Positions 1 to 11,454 of a stretch of 64,000 nt of DNA are shown piece after piece; position 1 is the stretch's first letter; each line of letters opens with the position of its first letter. Where the stretch lies: the NCBI GenBank assembly GCA_024509875.1, contig JAMPIV010012241.1, positions 404,001 to 468,000 on the forward strand. Direction: 5' to 3'. Both the position numbers and the translations under genes were made by a program. This stretch comes from Oreohelix idahoensis (taxonomy: Eukaryota > Mollusca > Gastropoda > Stylommatophora > Oreohelicidae). The notes below the pieces were generated by a model. That model was given only the letters and a program-made list of their open reading frames with translations, made no database searches and had not been told where the DNA came from.

Positions 1-1137
1 ATAAATATTTTGTCTCGGAACCTTGCACTAACAGCATGATCTGATGAAATTCTACATTACTCTCAGAGGTGGGCATCTTCAGCTTGTAACTAGCAAGCAG
101 AAGGCTTATTTCCTGAAGGACTTCTGTTTGGCTGGCTTATTAACATTTCCTTCATTTTATACATTGTTCGCACTGGCTGTTTTGAAAGATTTTCTACCAG
201 AACTTGTCCAAAAGTGTTCCTGTATGATAATCATGCTAGTTGTTTTTGAAAGATTTTCTATCATACCATGTTCAAAATGATTTCAGAATACTTTTACTGT
301 GAACAACATCTAAACTCTTTCACAGTTCTTTATCTGGGACAATACAAAATACCATAAATATAGCATAATATAAAAAGTCTGCAATCTGGAACAAAATCAG
401 AAAACAAAAATACTTTCAAAACTCCTTTATCCTGGACAACATCAAAATACTTTCATAAGCTTTTCATGTTTAACTTCAAAATATGCTAAGTGATGGTGCT
501 CTCTCTGGCAAACCTCTACACCCCCGGGTTGAAGAGAAATGACTAAGTAAGTAAGTAACATGCTAAGCAATGTTATATTGACAAAAGTAAATCATTATTA
601 ACATTTCTCTGTGGTGTGGTCAAAAAAGATAAAAATGGTTTATTTAGGACACTAAGAATATGTATTAAACAATAATCTACCTGAAACTATATTCACAACA
701 ATTTTAAAAATTCTCTTGCTGGGACACTATTTCCTTCATCTTGCATGAGAAGCTACTGGAATTTTCTTAACAGTCCTCTACAAAATATTTATTCAATGTT
801 GTTCTACAACATCAACATTTCTCCACATCACCAACACTGGCTCAACAGCCCTCCACACATCATCAGCATTTGTTCAACAGTTCCATTAGATATAGTCTCC
901 TTTATAAATAAAATATTTTGTTCAGTGGTTTTATATCAGATCAATGCAAACTGTTCTCATTATTAACATCCTTCAATCTGGGTCATTTGTTTAAAAAATA
1001 AAAAAAATAAAAAAAAAGCAATGAATTTTTTTTCTCAAAAATAAAACAATTGTTCACCTGGGACTCTATGAAATTTCAATCTTTAAAGCATCAGAATGGT
1101 TTAAAGAAAAATTACTACATTTTAGTGCCCCATATAT
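1..1137. other. Non-coding stretch, inferred pepm intron
   Basis: No coding region recognised on either strand. It contains imperfect repeats of a phrase like 'ctgggacaac' (about 330-720) and A/T-rich sequence. Because the pepm exons lie to the right on the minus strand and the next pepm exon was not found between 1 and 11128, this stretch is most simply part of that gene's intron. That assignment is inference. Confidence 0.4.
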
Positions 1138-1240
1138 TTCCCAGGGGTCTCTGAGAAGACAAAAACAAAATAGAACTACTGCTCCCTAAGACATGTCGTA
1201 ACAAGCAACTAATATGAGGTTGTGCTTATGGGGGGGGGGG
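1138..1240 (+). repeat. Dispersed repeat family A, copy 1 (partial)
   Basis: Begins with 'ggggtctctgagaagac' and continues with a 'gaactactgctccctaagacatgtcgt' like block and 'ctaatatgaggttgtg'. The same ordered blocks occur at 40767, 41430, 51878 and 62179, all on the plus strand. This copy ends at a run of about 17 G. Confidence 0.6.
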
Positions 1241-1394
1241 GGGGGGCGGGCAATCCCACCTTTTAAAATAAACAGTTACAAAAGCATCACTTAATTACTG
1301 AATATGATTCTAATATTGATTACTTGTGACTGAAGTTAATAATACTTTAATTTGAAAACACTTTGAGAATTGTTTTACTGCAGGGCAGAAATAT

Positions 1395-1670
1395 TTTTTT
1401 TTTTTTTTTCTTAACCAGCGGCACTTGGGCTTTCAGCCCTTCGGCCCAATGACATGTCATTGCGAGGCTGGGGAACCTGAGGACTTTCCTTCCAACCCAG
1501 TCAGGAGCTTCGCTCCTTCCCATCCACAGAGGGTTTATCACAGGAGCCGTTCAGGTTATTCAGTCAAATCTCCGGTCGTAAACATTCCTTCAAACGCCGA
1601 CGCCCGGGTTTGAACCATGAACACCTGGTCGCCAGTACAACGCCGAAGCCATTACACCAGCGCGGCTCCC
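1395..1670 (-). mobile_element. tRNA-derived SINE, full copy with target duplication
   Basis: Read on the minus strand, it starts 'gggagccgcgctggtgtaat', an A-box-like head, followed by a perfect B box (GGTTCAAACCC, about 1607-1617). It ends in an A-run (plus-strand T-run at 1395-1410). An 11-bp direct repeat 'ggcagaaatat' flanks it at 1384-1394 and 1671-1681, the expected target-site duplication. The head matches the SINE at 46495-46860, but the body differs. Confidence 0.85.
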
Positions 1671-1757
1671 GGCAGAAATATAAAAAGGCAACAATGCCTT
1701 TTCACATTTTTATTTGTTCACTCAAAGATGCATATGAAGGCTTCATTGTGAAACTTT

Positions 1758-3224
1758 TATCCACCAAAAGATAAATATAAGTGGATGGAAGCAGACATCA
1801 TCATCATCAGTTGATAAGATCTCTATGGTGTTGTTTGCTCCACTGGAGTGTATGGAATGTCAACTTGACCTACGCAGTGGTGTGTAGACATGGATTGAGT
1901 GTATAATGTGCGAATGATAATAATAAGGGTTCGTGGTGTTGACAAATGTTCTTTTCTCACACTCATGTATGGCTGGAAGTCATCGACACCAACGACTGTG
2001 TACCTTTCTACAGTTTAATTGGACGTATACACTCGACAGCACAGATAGTGACAAATCACAGGTTGGCATAATACATCATAGTACAGTGGATAAATGGTCT
2101 TGCAATGTTACATGGGCACTCATGTAGAATAATTGTATAATGGACTGTCAGTAGCCAAGCACTCAGTATCGCCCATACATATATATCAACTGACTTCACT
2201 GACTGAGCACGTCAGCTTATAAATAATATTTCAGATGGCTTCTAGACCTAATCTCGTCTAGCGACGATTCTCCAACTTAATGTTCAGCACATATTTTTCA
2301 TATAATAATATTGAACCGCTAGCAATGGGTTCTCATGTGTAGCAGTGATCTCTGGACTAAACAAGCGATAATACGGGCATCCCTTTTCTCTTCTTGAAAG
2401 TCACTACATGTTTTGGTTCCAAGATGGCTTCACTCGTGAGCTGTCACTCACGTTTGGATACAGATAATGAATCTGTCCTAAAGTTAGTCATTCATTAAAT
2501 CTTTCATTGCTCTGTAGATTTGGTCATGAACAATTGACTGCATTCTACAGGGTATAGTGCTGCTAGGAATCGAAGTCGTTTTCATCGAGTCAAATATATT
2601 CTCTTAGACATTCAAATCGTACCTATCGAAAATGGTGGCTTCGTACGAGAGTTCAAAGAGTATCTTTTATTACCTTGGTTTTTTTCAGAAATATGAATTT
2701 GCCATTCCTTGGTAATAAGAATGAACACTGGGGTAAAGCATACACGATAGGTCTAGACGACTATCACTTTCCCCACAAATACTGAGATCACTTTTTCCCA
2801 GGCGACAAGCCGACATAGAAAACACAGTCCCTATCGGGACGAAGCCAAATCACACCACACTCTAGCGACACATCCGCCGAATAGCCTTTGACCTCCCTAG
2901 AGACAACAGAACATATAGTTCGACTTAGATATGTAAAGATATACAGATATAAGACAGACTCGTCCTACTCAGACAAACAATACACATAAATTCAGGCCAT
3001 AGATATTCTGAAGCAAGAACAATCTATTACTACCCAAACAAAGAATAAATCGCAGAAAACTGGATTTATCAGCGGAGTTCGATCGAAGGAGCCGACACAA
3101 CTTTCAAGGGAAGTAACTCAATAATGACTTTTCCTTAAGCACTATTTTGTTTACAAAATATTTGCGAACATAAACAAGTATACCAATGTATAATATTGTA
3201 AGATATCAAAGACTGCACGTAACA
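1758..3224 (-). repeat. E1 3' LTR
   Basis: Direct repeat of 9562-11028. The shared sequence starts 'tatccaccaaaagataaata' and ends 'gactgcacgtaaca' on the plus strand; beyond these points the copies diverge. Visible differences are a few substitutions and two one-base T-run indels. Short open frames inside it (for example 1933-2127) occur in both LTR copies and are not genes. Confidence 0.93.
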
Positions 3225-3715
3225 GTCTTACCACACCTCCCGGGAAAAAAAAAAAATGGAACATTTTTTTTTTTTTTGAAATACATCTAGGAGCAACGTA
3301 CAATAGGCTCACAACGCATGAATAATGCGCAGATGAAAATATCAGGAATACCTATAACGCCTAATATGAGGCTAAGTCGACTTATCGAGCGACTGGTGAG
3401 AATGTGTCTCATAAACTGAGAGAAATTATTTCTCTACAAGTATATTTTTCCAGGAAGGTGTCATCAAAGTATAATACAATTCTGGCAATTACACAATGCC
3501 TAAAAAAAAAATTCATATCATCATTTCGTATTAGATATCTTAAATTTATGATTTATGAAGAAAAAATCATCAAAGCACAGCGGTGAATAAACATCAATGA
3601 ACCGCTATGTAGTGATACAATCATTATATTATTAAATTACGAATGTGTATCTATCATGATATAGAAAAGGAACTACTATAGAACTAGACATATCAAGAAG
3701 TCTAAGCCCTAATAG
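3225..3715 (-). other. E1 3' untranslated region with polypurine tract
   Basis: Between the pol stop and the 3' LTR. Next to the LTR the minus strand reads 'cccgggaggtgtggtaagac' (3225-3244), a purine-rich stretch in the position expected for the plus-strand primer. A/T homopolymers occur at 3245-3280. No further coding seen. Confidence 0.6.
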
Positions 3716-6700
3716 TTATGTGGAATCATGTGGGCATCTTGACAGAATGTCTGCCATCACATTATCTGATCCACGAATAGCTCGCACAGAGAAGTGAAAA
3801 GGTTGAAGAGCAATTGCATATCGAGTAGACCTCGAGCTCTTCAAATTCTTACTCTGTATAGCAGTAAGAGCTTTTTGGTCAGTTTCTACTATGAAATGTG
3901 CGCCTAGAAGGAATCTCTGTAGTTTGAGGATCGACCAAACCATAGCTAATAGCTCACGGTCTAAAACCGAATAATTCCTTTCTGCCGCATTAAGTTTTCT
4001 GGAAATATACATTACAGGATGCAGAGTTCCAGAGTACTCTTGCATTAGTGCCGCTCCAATCCCAGTGGATGAAGCGTCACTACGAAGAACGAATGTCTTA
4101 TCTTTAGTGGGTAGCACTAAAATAGGTGGTGTTGAAAACAATGTTTTAATCTTATCCAGAGAGCATTGGCATTCCTGAGACCAGTGGACCACATTAGGCG
4201 AACCTTTCTTTAGAAGTGTTGAGAGAGGTGCCATGATAGAGGATAGATTCTGAATGAATCTGCCATAAAATTGAATAAGACCTAACAGACTTCTCACCTG
4301 TTTTTTAGTCTTAGGGATTGAGATGTTAAGTATCTTACTAGTATTATGGTCCTCTGTCTTTAGGAAACCATGACCAACTCGGTGGCCTAGGAAAGAAATT
4401 TCGCTAAAACCAATATAGGCTTTAGAGGGTTTCGCTGTCAGGTTGTGCTCACGCAAAGTAGACAGCAATTCATCTAACCCCGAATAGTGATCTTCCCAAG
4501 TATCGCTGAAAAGACAGATGTCGTCTAGATATGCAATGACATCTGACCGATAAGATAGGATTCGGCGCATCATGCGTACGAATGTAGCTGGTGCGTTCAT
4601 AAGACCGAAAGGCATAAAATTCCATTGGAACAAACCTCTAGGTGTTGAAAAAGCCGTGAGAGGTTTGGCGCGTTCAGATAAAGGAACTTGCCAATATCCT
4701 TTAGACAAATCAAGTTTAGTGAAAAAATGAGATTTGGAGAGTCGAGTAAGTAGCTCTTCCAGTAAAGGCATAGGTTCGGCATCGAACTTCGTTACTTGAT
4801 TCAATTTTCGATAGTCAACGCAAAGACGTATGTTATTGTCTTTTTTACGCACAATAACCATCGGCGAAGAATATGCAGAGGTGGATGGTTCGATTATTTT
4901 CAAATCTATCATCTCATCCAACTCTTTCTCGACCTGTGCTTGAAAATGTATAGGTATAGGATAAGGTCTAACCCTAATAGGAGTATGGTCAGTTAGAACA
5001 ATGTCATGTTCAATGACATGCGTTTGTCCAGGGATGTCAGTGAGTACATCCTGAAATGTTTGCAACATAGTTGAAACTTGTCGCTGTTCTCCTAGAGACA
5101 AATCAGGAGAGACAGTAACGTTCTTCCATGATTCACTAGAATGAAGTGGGATCATTGGAAGAGGAAGATTTACATCTGAAAAACTTGTTTCCTCATCCTG
5201 TATCACGGACAGTGATGAGTAATGACCATGTTGTACTGGAGAATTGTCCGTTGCTTGGAAAATGGGTTGCAAATAATCCGGACGTTCATGGAATTCAGTA
5301 AGCATATTGATGTGGAAGGTTTTATGCTTCCCATCAATATCGACAATATAGTCGACATCGGAAATTTTCGATATTATATCGTACGGACCTTTCCAAGAAA
5401 TAAGTAATCTGTTTTCCCTACAAGGTAGTAATACAAATGCTTTGTCACCAGGACAAAGTTGTCGTAAGCATCTCTTCTTATTGGCAAATTGCCTTGCCTT
5501 CTGTTTCGCAAATTCAGAAGAAGAAGTTGCTAATTTGCATGCTTCGATAATCTTTTGTCTCAACGCGATGACATATTCGTAGGATGACTTTGTGTCATCG
5601 TCAATATTGTCAGATGTTATGAGATCGTGAAGCAACGACATAGGGCCACGCGGACGCGCGCCAAAGACGAGTTCAAAGGGAGAAAATCCCGTATGTTCAT
5701 TGGGTACCTCTCTGTAAGCGAAGAGGGCCGCAGGTAAAACTCTGTCCCAGTCTTGAGGATGATCCTCAGTTATCTTCCCCAGTAAGTTTTTAAGTGTTCT
5801 ATTAAGGCGTTCGACCATACCATTAGACATTGGATGGTAGATACTACTTAAAGATCTATCTATCTGCAGAGTAGACATTACTTGAGACATGGTATCTGAT
5901 ATTAGTTGGGTGCCATGGTCTGACAATATTTCTCCGGGGAACCCCAGACGAGAAAATATAAGCCACAGAGCATCTGCAATATCAGCAGTAGTAATGCTCT
6001 TCAGAGGAATAGCCTCTGGCCAACGTGTGCACATATCAACACACGTCAAGATAAACTGATGTCCTCTGGCAGACTTGATCTTAAATGGACCAATAATGTC
6101 TATAGCCATTTTTTGGAGCGGCCGAATAGGAATGTCCGCCGCCTGAATGGGTGCAGCATGCCGTGGACCTTTGGATTTAACTTCCTGACATACTTTACAA
6201 GATCGACAATAAATCCGTATGTCCTTGTTTACCAATGGCCAAAAGAAAGCCGCAAGGACTCTTGACTTAGTACGGGAAAAACCCATGTGTCCAGCACACT
6301 GAGAGTCGTGAGCGTGCTGCAAAATTTTAACTCTCAAATTCTTGGGAACCAGGATTTGAGAATGACTTGACGTAATGGAGTCTTGAACCATACGTACAAG
6401 TACGCCATTCTTCTTTGTAATCCACGATTTACGACTTGTGTCTTTATTCGGATCACCTTTAGTTGCAAGAATGAAGAATTTCTTCAGAGTGGGATCATCT
6501 TCTTGCTGTTTTATAAACGAGTCACGAGAAATTACCAAGGGATTATCTTGGTTATGCACTTCATTATCTTCAGTAGATGAAGTTTGAGGCATATTAAGAG
6601 CCTGAGCTCTAGTGACTACAGCGTTAGCAATCTGCATGTTTTGCCTTTCCCACGTGGAAATTTGTTGCGGAGTGCATTCCTTGACTCCATGAATGCGACC

Positions 6701-7987
6701 GATGATGAGGTCAGCGATCGGATTCGGAAGAAGACATGCGTGTACATCTCCTGTAAAGAAAGGAGTAGCAATCCTAATGATAGCAGTAGAGTATTTCTCT
6801 AATGTGCCGCCAAATGTTACACATTTGACTACTTGTCCAGTGGCACGGGAAGGATCTACGAGTGACTGCCTAACACCAATTGTGGTGCATCCAGAATCAA
6901 ATAGCACAGAGACTGGATTGTTTTTCACTAAACCCTTATGTAAGACAAGAGAACCTCTTCCATCATGCGCGACTGATGCCGGAAGAGCAGGAAGAGGATG
7001 GCCACAGCTTAAAGTAGACACTGTGGTTGGCTCAAATAACGTTTTGCATTGGGGGCACTGAGATGCTCTCCCAAAATCAAAAGCGGCACATGCCATATTA
7101 CTAGCATCATTATTATCTTTACTCTGTTTATAGGCTTCATTGGACTCTTGTTGTGCAGAGTTTGCCTGAAAATGTGGTTTATGTCTTTTGTATTGAGATC
7201 TACCTCGGTTATTATCACCTCTGTAGTTATTGTTACCTCTATTGTAACCCCTATTTGGGTTTGAGTCATAGTTCCCTTGGTTACCATTATCATATTCATT
7301 ATAATGAGTATCTCTGTAATTATGATCTTGTTGACTCCAAGACGGATAACCCTGATAGTTTCTATAATTACTTCCTCTACGGAAATTCCTATAATTATGA
7401 CCACCCCTGTGTCGAGAGCTATCAGGTCGTCTCCAGTTCTTTGAAGAAGAACCCTGAAATGATTGGTTACCTTGGTTTTGATAACTATTATGGTTACCTT
7501 TTTTATCAAATCTGTTTTGAGGTCCCTGAAATCTGTGTGAATAATTGGGATTGTATGGTGTTGCTGAAGCAACTGGCATACTCTCCTTAATCTTAGTGTT
7601 GCCAAAAGTCACGTCGGGGTGTGCAGTGACATATTGGGAACAATATTCTTCCATTTCTTTTAGAGATTTGGGTTTACGCTCATGTATAAATTCAAGGAAA
7701 GGTTTGTTCACACATGACATAATCTTATCTCTGAGCAACAAATCCATAAGTCCTTCATACGTTTTTTCTGTTTTGGAAAGCTCAATCCAACGATCAACTG
7801 TGAGACGTGCCTTTGCAGTGAATTCTGAGAATTCTACACCCGTCTCAGGCACCATCGTTTTAAATAAAAGGCGATAGCCTTCCTCACTTAGCTGATATTT
7901 TTTTATCAAAGCCGCCCTAATGACATCATAATTATCCTTATCTGCTTCTCCTACAAGGCATAATCTAGTCAAAGATTCACCTTTCAA
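3716..7987 (-). CDS. E1 Gag(C-part)-PR-IN-RT-RNaseH polyprotein
   Basis: A 1423-residue frame carrying most of the retrotransposon machinery. In order: the C-terminal part of a capsid-like Gag domain (about 1-130); an R/G/N/Y-rich basic region (about 150-280); a Cys/His patch (CPQC ... CGH, near 310-330); an aspartic protease with LFDSGC (near 364); an integrase with HX6H and CX2C zinc-binding residues (about 555-605) and a D-D-E core (IDIIGPF near 627, LSDHGTQ near 686, VERLNR near 727); a reverse transcriptase (LCVDYRKLNQ near 1058, YLDD at 1153); and RNase H (RSDASSTG near 1302) ending ADILSRCP. Integrase lies upstream of RT, unlike most Ty3/gypsy elements. No internal stop is present, but the frame lacks the N-terminal part of Gag. 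The annotated ATG is only the first one in the open frame. Confidence 0.93.
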   Translation of the reverse strand: MKGESLTRLCLVGEADKDNYDVIRAALIKKYQLSEEGYRLLFKTMVPETGVEFSEFTAKARLTVDRWIELSKTEKTYEGLMDLLLRDKIMSCVNKPFLEFIHERKPKSLKEMEEYCSQYVTAHPDVTFGNTKIKESMPVASATPYNPNYSHRFQGPQNRFDKKGNHNSYQNQGNQSFQGSSSKNWRRPDSSRHRGGHNYRNFRRGSNYRNYQGYPSWSQQDHNYRDTHYNEYDNGNQGNYDSNPNRGYNRGNNNYRGDNNRGRSQYKRHKPHFQANSAQQESNEAYKQSKDNNDASNMACAAFDFGRASQCPQCKTLFEPTTVSTLSCGHPLPALPASVAHDGRGSLVLHKGLVKNNPVSVLFDSGCTTIGVRQSLVDPSRATGQVVKCVTFGGTLEKYSTAIIRIATPFFTGDVHACLLPNPIADLIIGRIHGVKECTPQQISTWERQNMQIANAVVTRAQALNMPQTSSTEDNEVHNQDNPLVISRDSFIKQQEDDPTLKKFFILATKGDPNKDTSRKSWITKKNGVLVRMVQDSITSSHSQILVPKNLRVKILQHAHDSQCAGHMGFSRTKSRVLAAFFWPLVNKDIRIYCRSCKVCQEVKSKGPRHAAPIQAADIPIRPLQKMAIDIIGPFKIKSARGHQFILTCVDMCTRWPEAIPLKSITTADIADALWLIFSRLGFPGEILSDHGTQLISDTMSQVMSTLQIDRSLSSIYHPMSNGMVERLNRTLKNLLGKITEDHPQDWDRVLPAALFAYREVPNEHTGFSPFELVFGARPRGPMSLLHDLITSDNIDDDTKSSYEYVIALRQKIIEACKLATSSSEFAKQKARQFANKKRCLRQLCPGDKAFVLLPCRENRLLISWKGPYDIISKISDVDYIVDIDGKHKTFHINMLTEFHERPDYLQPIFQATDNSPVQHGHYSSLSVIQDEETSFSDVNLPLPMIPLHSSESWKNVTVSPDLSLGEQRQVSTMLQTFQDVLTDIPGQTHVIEHDIVLTDHTPIRVRPYPIPIHFQAQVEKELDEMIDLKIIEPSTSAYSSPMVIVRKKDNNIRLCVDYRKLNQVTKFDAEPMPLLEELLTRLSKSHFFTKLDLSKGYWQVPLSERAKPLTAFSTPRGLFQWNFMPFGLMNAPATFVRMMRRILSYRSDVIAYLDDICLFSDTWEDHYSGLDELLSTLREHNLTAKPSKAYIGFSEISFLGHRVGHGFLKTEDHNTSKILNISIPKTKKQVRSLLGLIQFYGRFIQNLSSIMAPLSTLLKKGSPNVVHWSQECQCSLDKIKTLFSTPPILVLPTKDKTFVLRSDASSTGIGAALMQEYSGTLHPVMYISRKLNAAERNYSVLDRELLAMVWSILKLQRFLLGAHFIVETDQKALTAIQSKNLKSSRSTRYAIALQPFHFSVRAIRGSDNVMADILSRCPHDST

Positions 7988-8003
7988 GTTTTCTGATAAT
8001 TGA

Positions 8004-8420
8004 TTAGCGTATTGCTTTTTTTTCTTCAGCCTCTCTGTCTAATCTTTTTTGTTCAGCTTCCCTGTCTAATCTTTTTTGTTCAGCTTCACTGTCTAATCTT
8101 TTTTGTTCAGCTTCCCTGTCTAATCTTTTTTGTTCAGCTTCACTGTCTAATCTTTTTTGTTCCGCAGCAGCTTCTCTTTCTAATTTTTTTTGTTCAGCTT
8201 CAAATCTCCTTTCCTCTACCTGCATCTGCAATTTCTTTTGTTCAGCAGCAGCCCCAGCTTCTCTTTCTAATCTTTTCTCTTCTGCCATAGCTCTTCTCTC
8301 TTCTGCAGCTAATGCTTTGTCATATTGAGCAACTGCCCATTGTTCTAATTGTTGACCAGTTTTATCAAGGGCTTTCCCTTGTATAATGAAGTATTCTAAT
8401 GTAGACATGGTGTCTAACAA
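8004..8420 (-). CDS. E1 gag N-terminal fragment, coiled coil
   Basis: A 138-residue frame. A second in-frame ATG (about 8408) starts MSTLEYF, matching MSTLDFF in E2, so that is the likely native start. About 35 residues of N-terminal domain are followed by a charged coiled coil made of near-identical 11-residue repeats (AEQKRLDREAE / AEQKRLDSEAE), encoded by a 33-bp tandem repeat at about 8030-8160. The frame stops at an A-rich stretch. Compared with E2, roughly 75 residues of Gag are missing between this point and the next frame, and the frame is shifted. This looks like a deletion between A-rich sequences rather than an intron. Confidence 0.8.
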   Translation of the reverse strand: MLDTMSTLEYFIIQGKALDKTGQQLEQWAVAQYDKALAAEERRAMAEEKRLEREAGAAAEQKKLQMQVEERRFEAEQKKLEREAAAEQKRLDSEAEQKRLDREAEQKRLDSEAEQKRLDREAEQKRLDREAEEKKAIR

Positions 8421-9561
8421 TAATACTAATCACCTGAAATAATAATAATACCACAAGTTCTTAATGACTTGATTAATCAGTATACTATCCCAATATCTGT
8501 GGGTCACAAGCCTTAATAAGGTCTTGTATAACAGTAATAATAATCAGGTACTGGTTTATACCATAATCCAAGTGCAGTGCACAGGCAATTGTGTCTTATG
8601 AAATATACCTATATAAAACATATGTCAACCAACAGAATACATAAAGTACAAATAGGACTGACAATACAAGAACGTTTGCAGAAATCAAAATAAATCAAAT
8701 AGGGAAATCAATGAAAATAATCACTGAATCTGCAAAGAATAACAACACAAATGACGTCACAGTATATGAATATAAATTGTGAATAGAACTGAAAGATAGA
8801 AAAGGTTAGACCAACAAATTACAAACAAATCAAAACAAAACTAAAGAACAAAGAAATATTACAAAAATAACAATAATTACAGTCTTCACAGCTAACACAA
8901 AAGCAACAGTTGTCGCAGCAAATTTTCAATCAAGAAAATTGCACCTATAGAAAACGCCCACAACGGACCCTCTATGACGTGGGATATTCTGTTGTGAGGA
9001 CGCCGCCCAACCTTAAACACAACCCGCTGACATAGAAACTAACATACTATACAAACAAATAACATGTAAACATAAATATATATAAATTATGTGTATGATA
9101 GTATGTGTTGCAAAATAGGCTCAGTTTTACAGTAATGGCAAAGTTATTTTTATGAAAATAAACAAACTGCCACTTTATTCAATTAAACATTCTGGCCTTA
9201 AATATTAAAGTTCATATACAGAAAACAAGAAGATCCATCGATGAAAATAGGACTTCTTAGTTCACTCATACTGTCTTCCTGTTAATATTGACAAGAATTG
9301 ATCCAACTGTTCTGTGAAATTCTGTAATGTCTAATGTAAAAATGTCAACAACGCTGACCTACATACTGCATTCACTTGACAGGTCACGTGACAAAGTGTT
9401 GACAAATAGCAAACCAATACTGCAAGTATGTCGTATCAGCCACAGGAAACGGTCTGGTATCGGTAATCTGTTGACTTCTGAACTTCTGCGAGGTCAAACC
9501 CAGAAAGCTAGTCCACCAGTTGATAAAGTTGATAAAGTTGTTATTTTATTCCAGTTAGTGG
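8421..9561 (-). other. E1 5' leader
   Basis: Non-coding region between the 5' LTR and gag. Just upstream of the gag ATG the minus strand reads 'attatttcag' followed by 'gtgattag', a good 3' splice-site match. E2 has a similar acceptor at the same place. I did not recognise a primer-binding site next to the LTR. Confidence 0.5.
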
Positions 9562-11028
9562 TATCCACCAAAAGATAAATATAAGTGGATGGAAGCAGAC
9601 ATCATCATCATCAGTTGATAAGATCTCTATGGTGTTGTTTGCTCCACTGGAGTGTATGGAATGTCAACTTGACCTACGCAGTGGTGTGTAGACATGGATT
9701 GAGTGTATAATGTGCGAATGATAATAATAAGGGTTCGTGGTGTTGACAAATGTTCTTTTCTCACACTCATGTATGGCTGGAAGTCATCGACACCAACGAC
9801 TGTGTACCTTCCTACAGTTTAATTGGACGTATACACTCGACAGCACAGATAGTGACAAATCACAGGTTGGCATAATACATCATAGTACAGTGGATAAATG
9901 GTCTTGCAATGTTACATGGGCACTCATGTGGAATAATTGTATAATGGACTGTCAGTAGCCAAGCACTCAGTATCGCCCATACATATATATCAACTGACTT
10001 CACTGACTGAGCACGTCAGCTTATAAATAATATTTCAGATGGCTTCTAGACCTAATCTCGTCTAGCGACGATTCTCCAACTTAATGTTCAGCACATATTT
10101 TTTCATATAATAATATTGAACTGCTAGCAATGGGTTCTCATGTGTAGCAGTGATCTCTGGACTAAACAAGCGATAATACGGGCATCCCTTTTCTCTTCTT
10201 GAAAGTCACTACATGTTTTGGTTCCAAGATGGCTTCACTCGTGAGCTGTCACTCACGTTTGGATACAGATAATGAATCTGTCCTAAAGTTAGTCATTCAT
10301 TAAATCTTTCATTGCTCTGTAGATTTGGTCATGAACAATTGACTGCATTCTACAGGGTATAGTGCTGCTAGGAATCGAAGTCGTTTTCATCGAGTCAAAT
10401 ATATTCTCTTAGACATTCAAATCGTACCTATCGAAAATGGTGGCTTCGTACGAGAGTTCAAAGAGTATCTTTTATTACCTTGGTTTTTTCAGAAATATGA
10501 ATTTGCCATTCCTTGGTAATAAGAATGAACACTGGGGTAAAGCATACACGATAGGTCTAGACGACTATCACTTTCCCCACAAATACTGAGATCACTTTTT
10601 CCCAGGCGACAAGCCGACATAGAAAACACAGTCCCTATCGGGACGAAGCCAAATCACACCACTCTCTAGCGACACATCCGCCGAATAGCCTTTGACCTCC
10701 CTAGAGACAACAGAACATATAGTTCGACTTAGATATGTAAAGATATACAGATATAAGACAGACTCGTCCTACTCAGACAAACAATACACATAAATTCAGG
10801 CCATAGATATTCTGAAGCAAGAACAATCTATTACTACCCAAACAAAGAATAAATCGCAGAAAACTGGATTTATCAGCGGAGTTCGATCGAAGGAGCCGAC
10901 ACAACTTTCAAGGGAAGTAACTCAATAATGACTTTTCCTTAAGCACTATTTTGTTTACAAAATATTTGCGAACATAAACAAGTATACCAATGTATAATAT
11001 TGTAAGATATCAAAGACTGCACGTAACA
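9562..11028 (-). repeat. E1 5' LTR
   Basis: Partner of 1758-3224, same length of 1467 bp. On the minus strand it begins 'tgttacgtgcagtctttg'. Promoter and polyadenylation signals must lie here, but I could not place a convincing TATA box. Confidence 0.93.
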
Positions 11029-11128
11029 AGTACCTTGTAACAAGCCAGGCACAAGTACACAGTGAAACCTATTACTAACCTAAATCATTTTAAACCATGA
11101 CAAAAAACACAAGGCCAAAGTAACATAC

Positions 11129-11341
11129 CAGCAATTCCTCGATCTTCCAGCTTGCGCACCAGACGGCGTGCATTGTTGAAGTTGCCATATCCTGTGTCTG
11201 CATCCACCAATATGGGCACTGAACAGGCATCATTCATGAACTCTAGAACTTCAAGGACCTGTGTCCAAGATGCCTCGTTACTATCTCTTACTCCCAGCTG
11301 AGTTGCAATGGACAGACCACTAGCCCAAATTGCCTTGAAGC
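11129..11341 (-). CDS. pepm: Phosphoenolpyruvate phosphomutase (PEPM), internal exon
   Basis: A 213-bp exon bounded on the minus strand by an acceptor 'tcag' and a donor 'GTATGT'. It encodes about 71 residues that I recognise as PEPM of the isocitrate-lyase/PEP-mutase superfamily, including [12 protein letters not shown], a substrate-site SGLS and the metal-binding loop [12 protein letters not shown] with its paired aspartates. PEPM interconverts phosphoenolpyruvate and phosphonopyruvate, the C-P bond-forming step of phosphonate biosynthesis in the cytosol. The exon enters in phase 1 and joins the 12170-12266 exon in frame (GCA G / GC TTC). The next exon, expected to carry the conserved EDK motif, was not found to the left; E1 lies in that intron. 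Phosphonopyruvate hydrolase is a less likely alternative. Confidence 0.9.
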
Positions 11342-11454
11342 CTGATGAAATATTGAAAAGATATGAAGCATTTCACACATTTCTTCCCTTTCTATGGCTT
11401 CTTAATTTCTTGTACAAATACTGTAAACTATGACAAAATAGTTCTTGATGACAA

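Larger units (their letters stand above)
1758..11028 (-). mobile_element. E1: complete Gmr1-like Ty3/gypsy LTR retrotransposon
   Basis: A 9271-bp element read on the minus strand: 5' LTR 9562-11028, leader 8421-9561, gag fragment, gag-pol frame, purine-rich tract and 3' LTR 1758-3224. The LTRs are both 1467 bp and differ at about six positions by eye, so insertion was recent. The polyprotein order is Gag-PR-IN-RT-RNaseH, as in the Gmr1 group. On the minus strand the LTR begins with TG. The other end is TA rather than CA if the boundaries are right. I could not find a flanking target duplication. It lies in an intron of pepm in the same orientation as the gene (inferred). Confidence 0.93.

Noticed and set aside
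6693..7605. Antisense or shifted frames over the E1 gag-pol basic region
   Set aside because: Shadows of the R/G/N-rich coding repeat, without independent motifs.
1758..11028. Envelope gene that would make E1 or E2 retrovirus-like
   Set aside because: After RNase H only short untranslated sequence precedes the LTR; no env-like frame.
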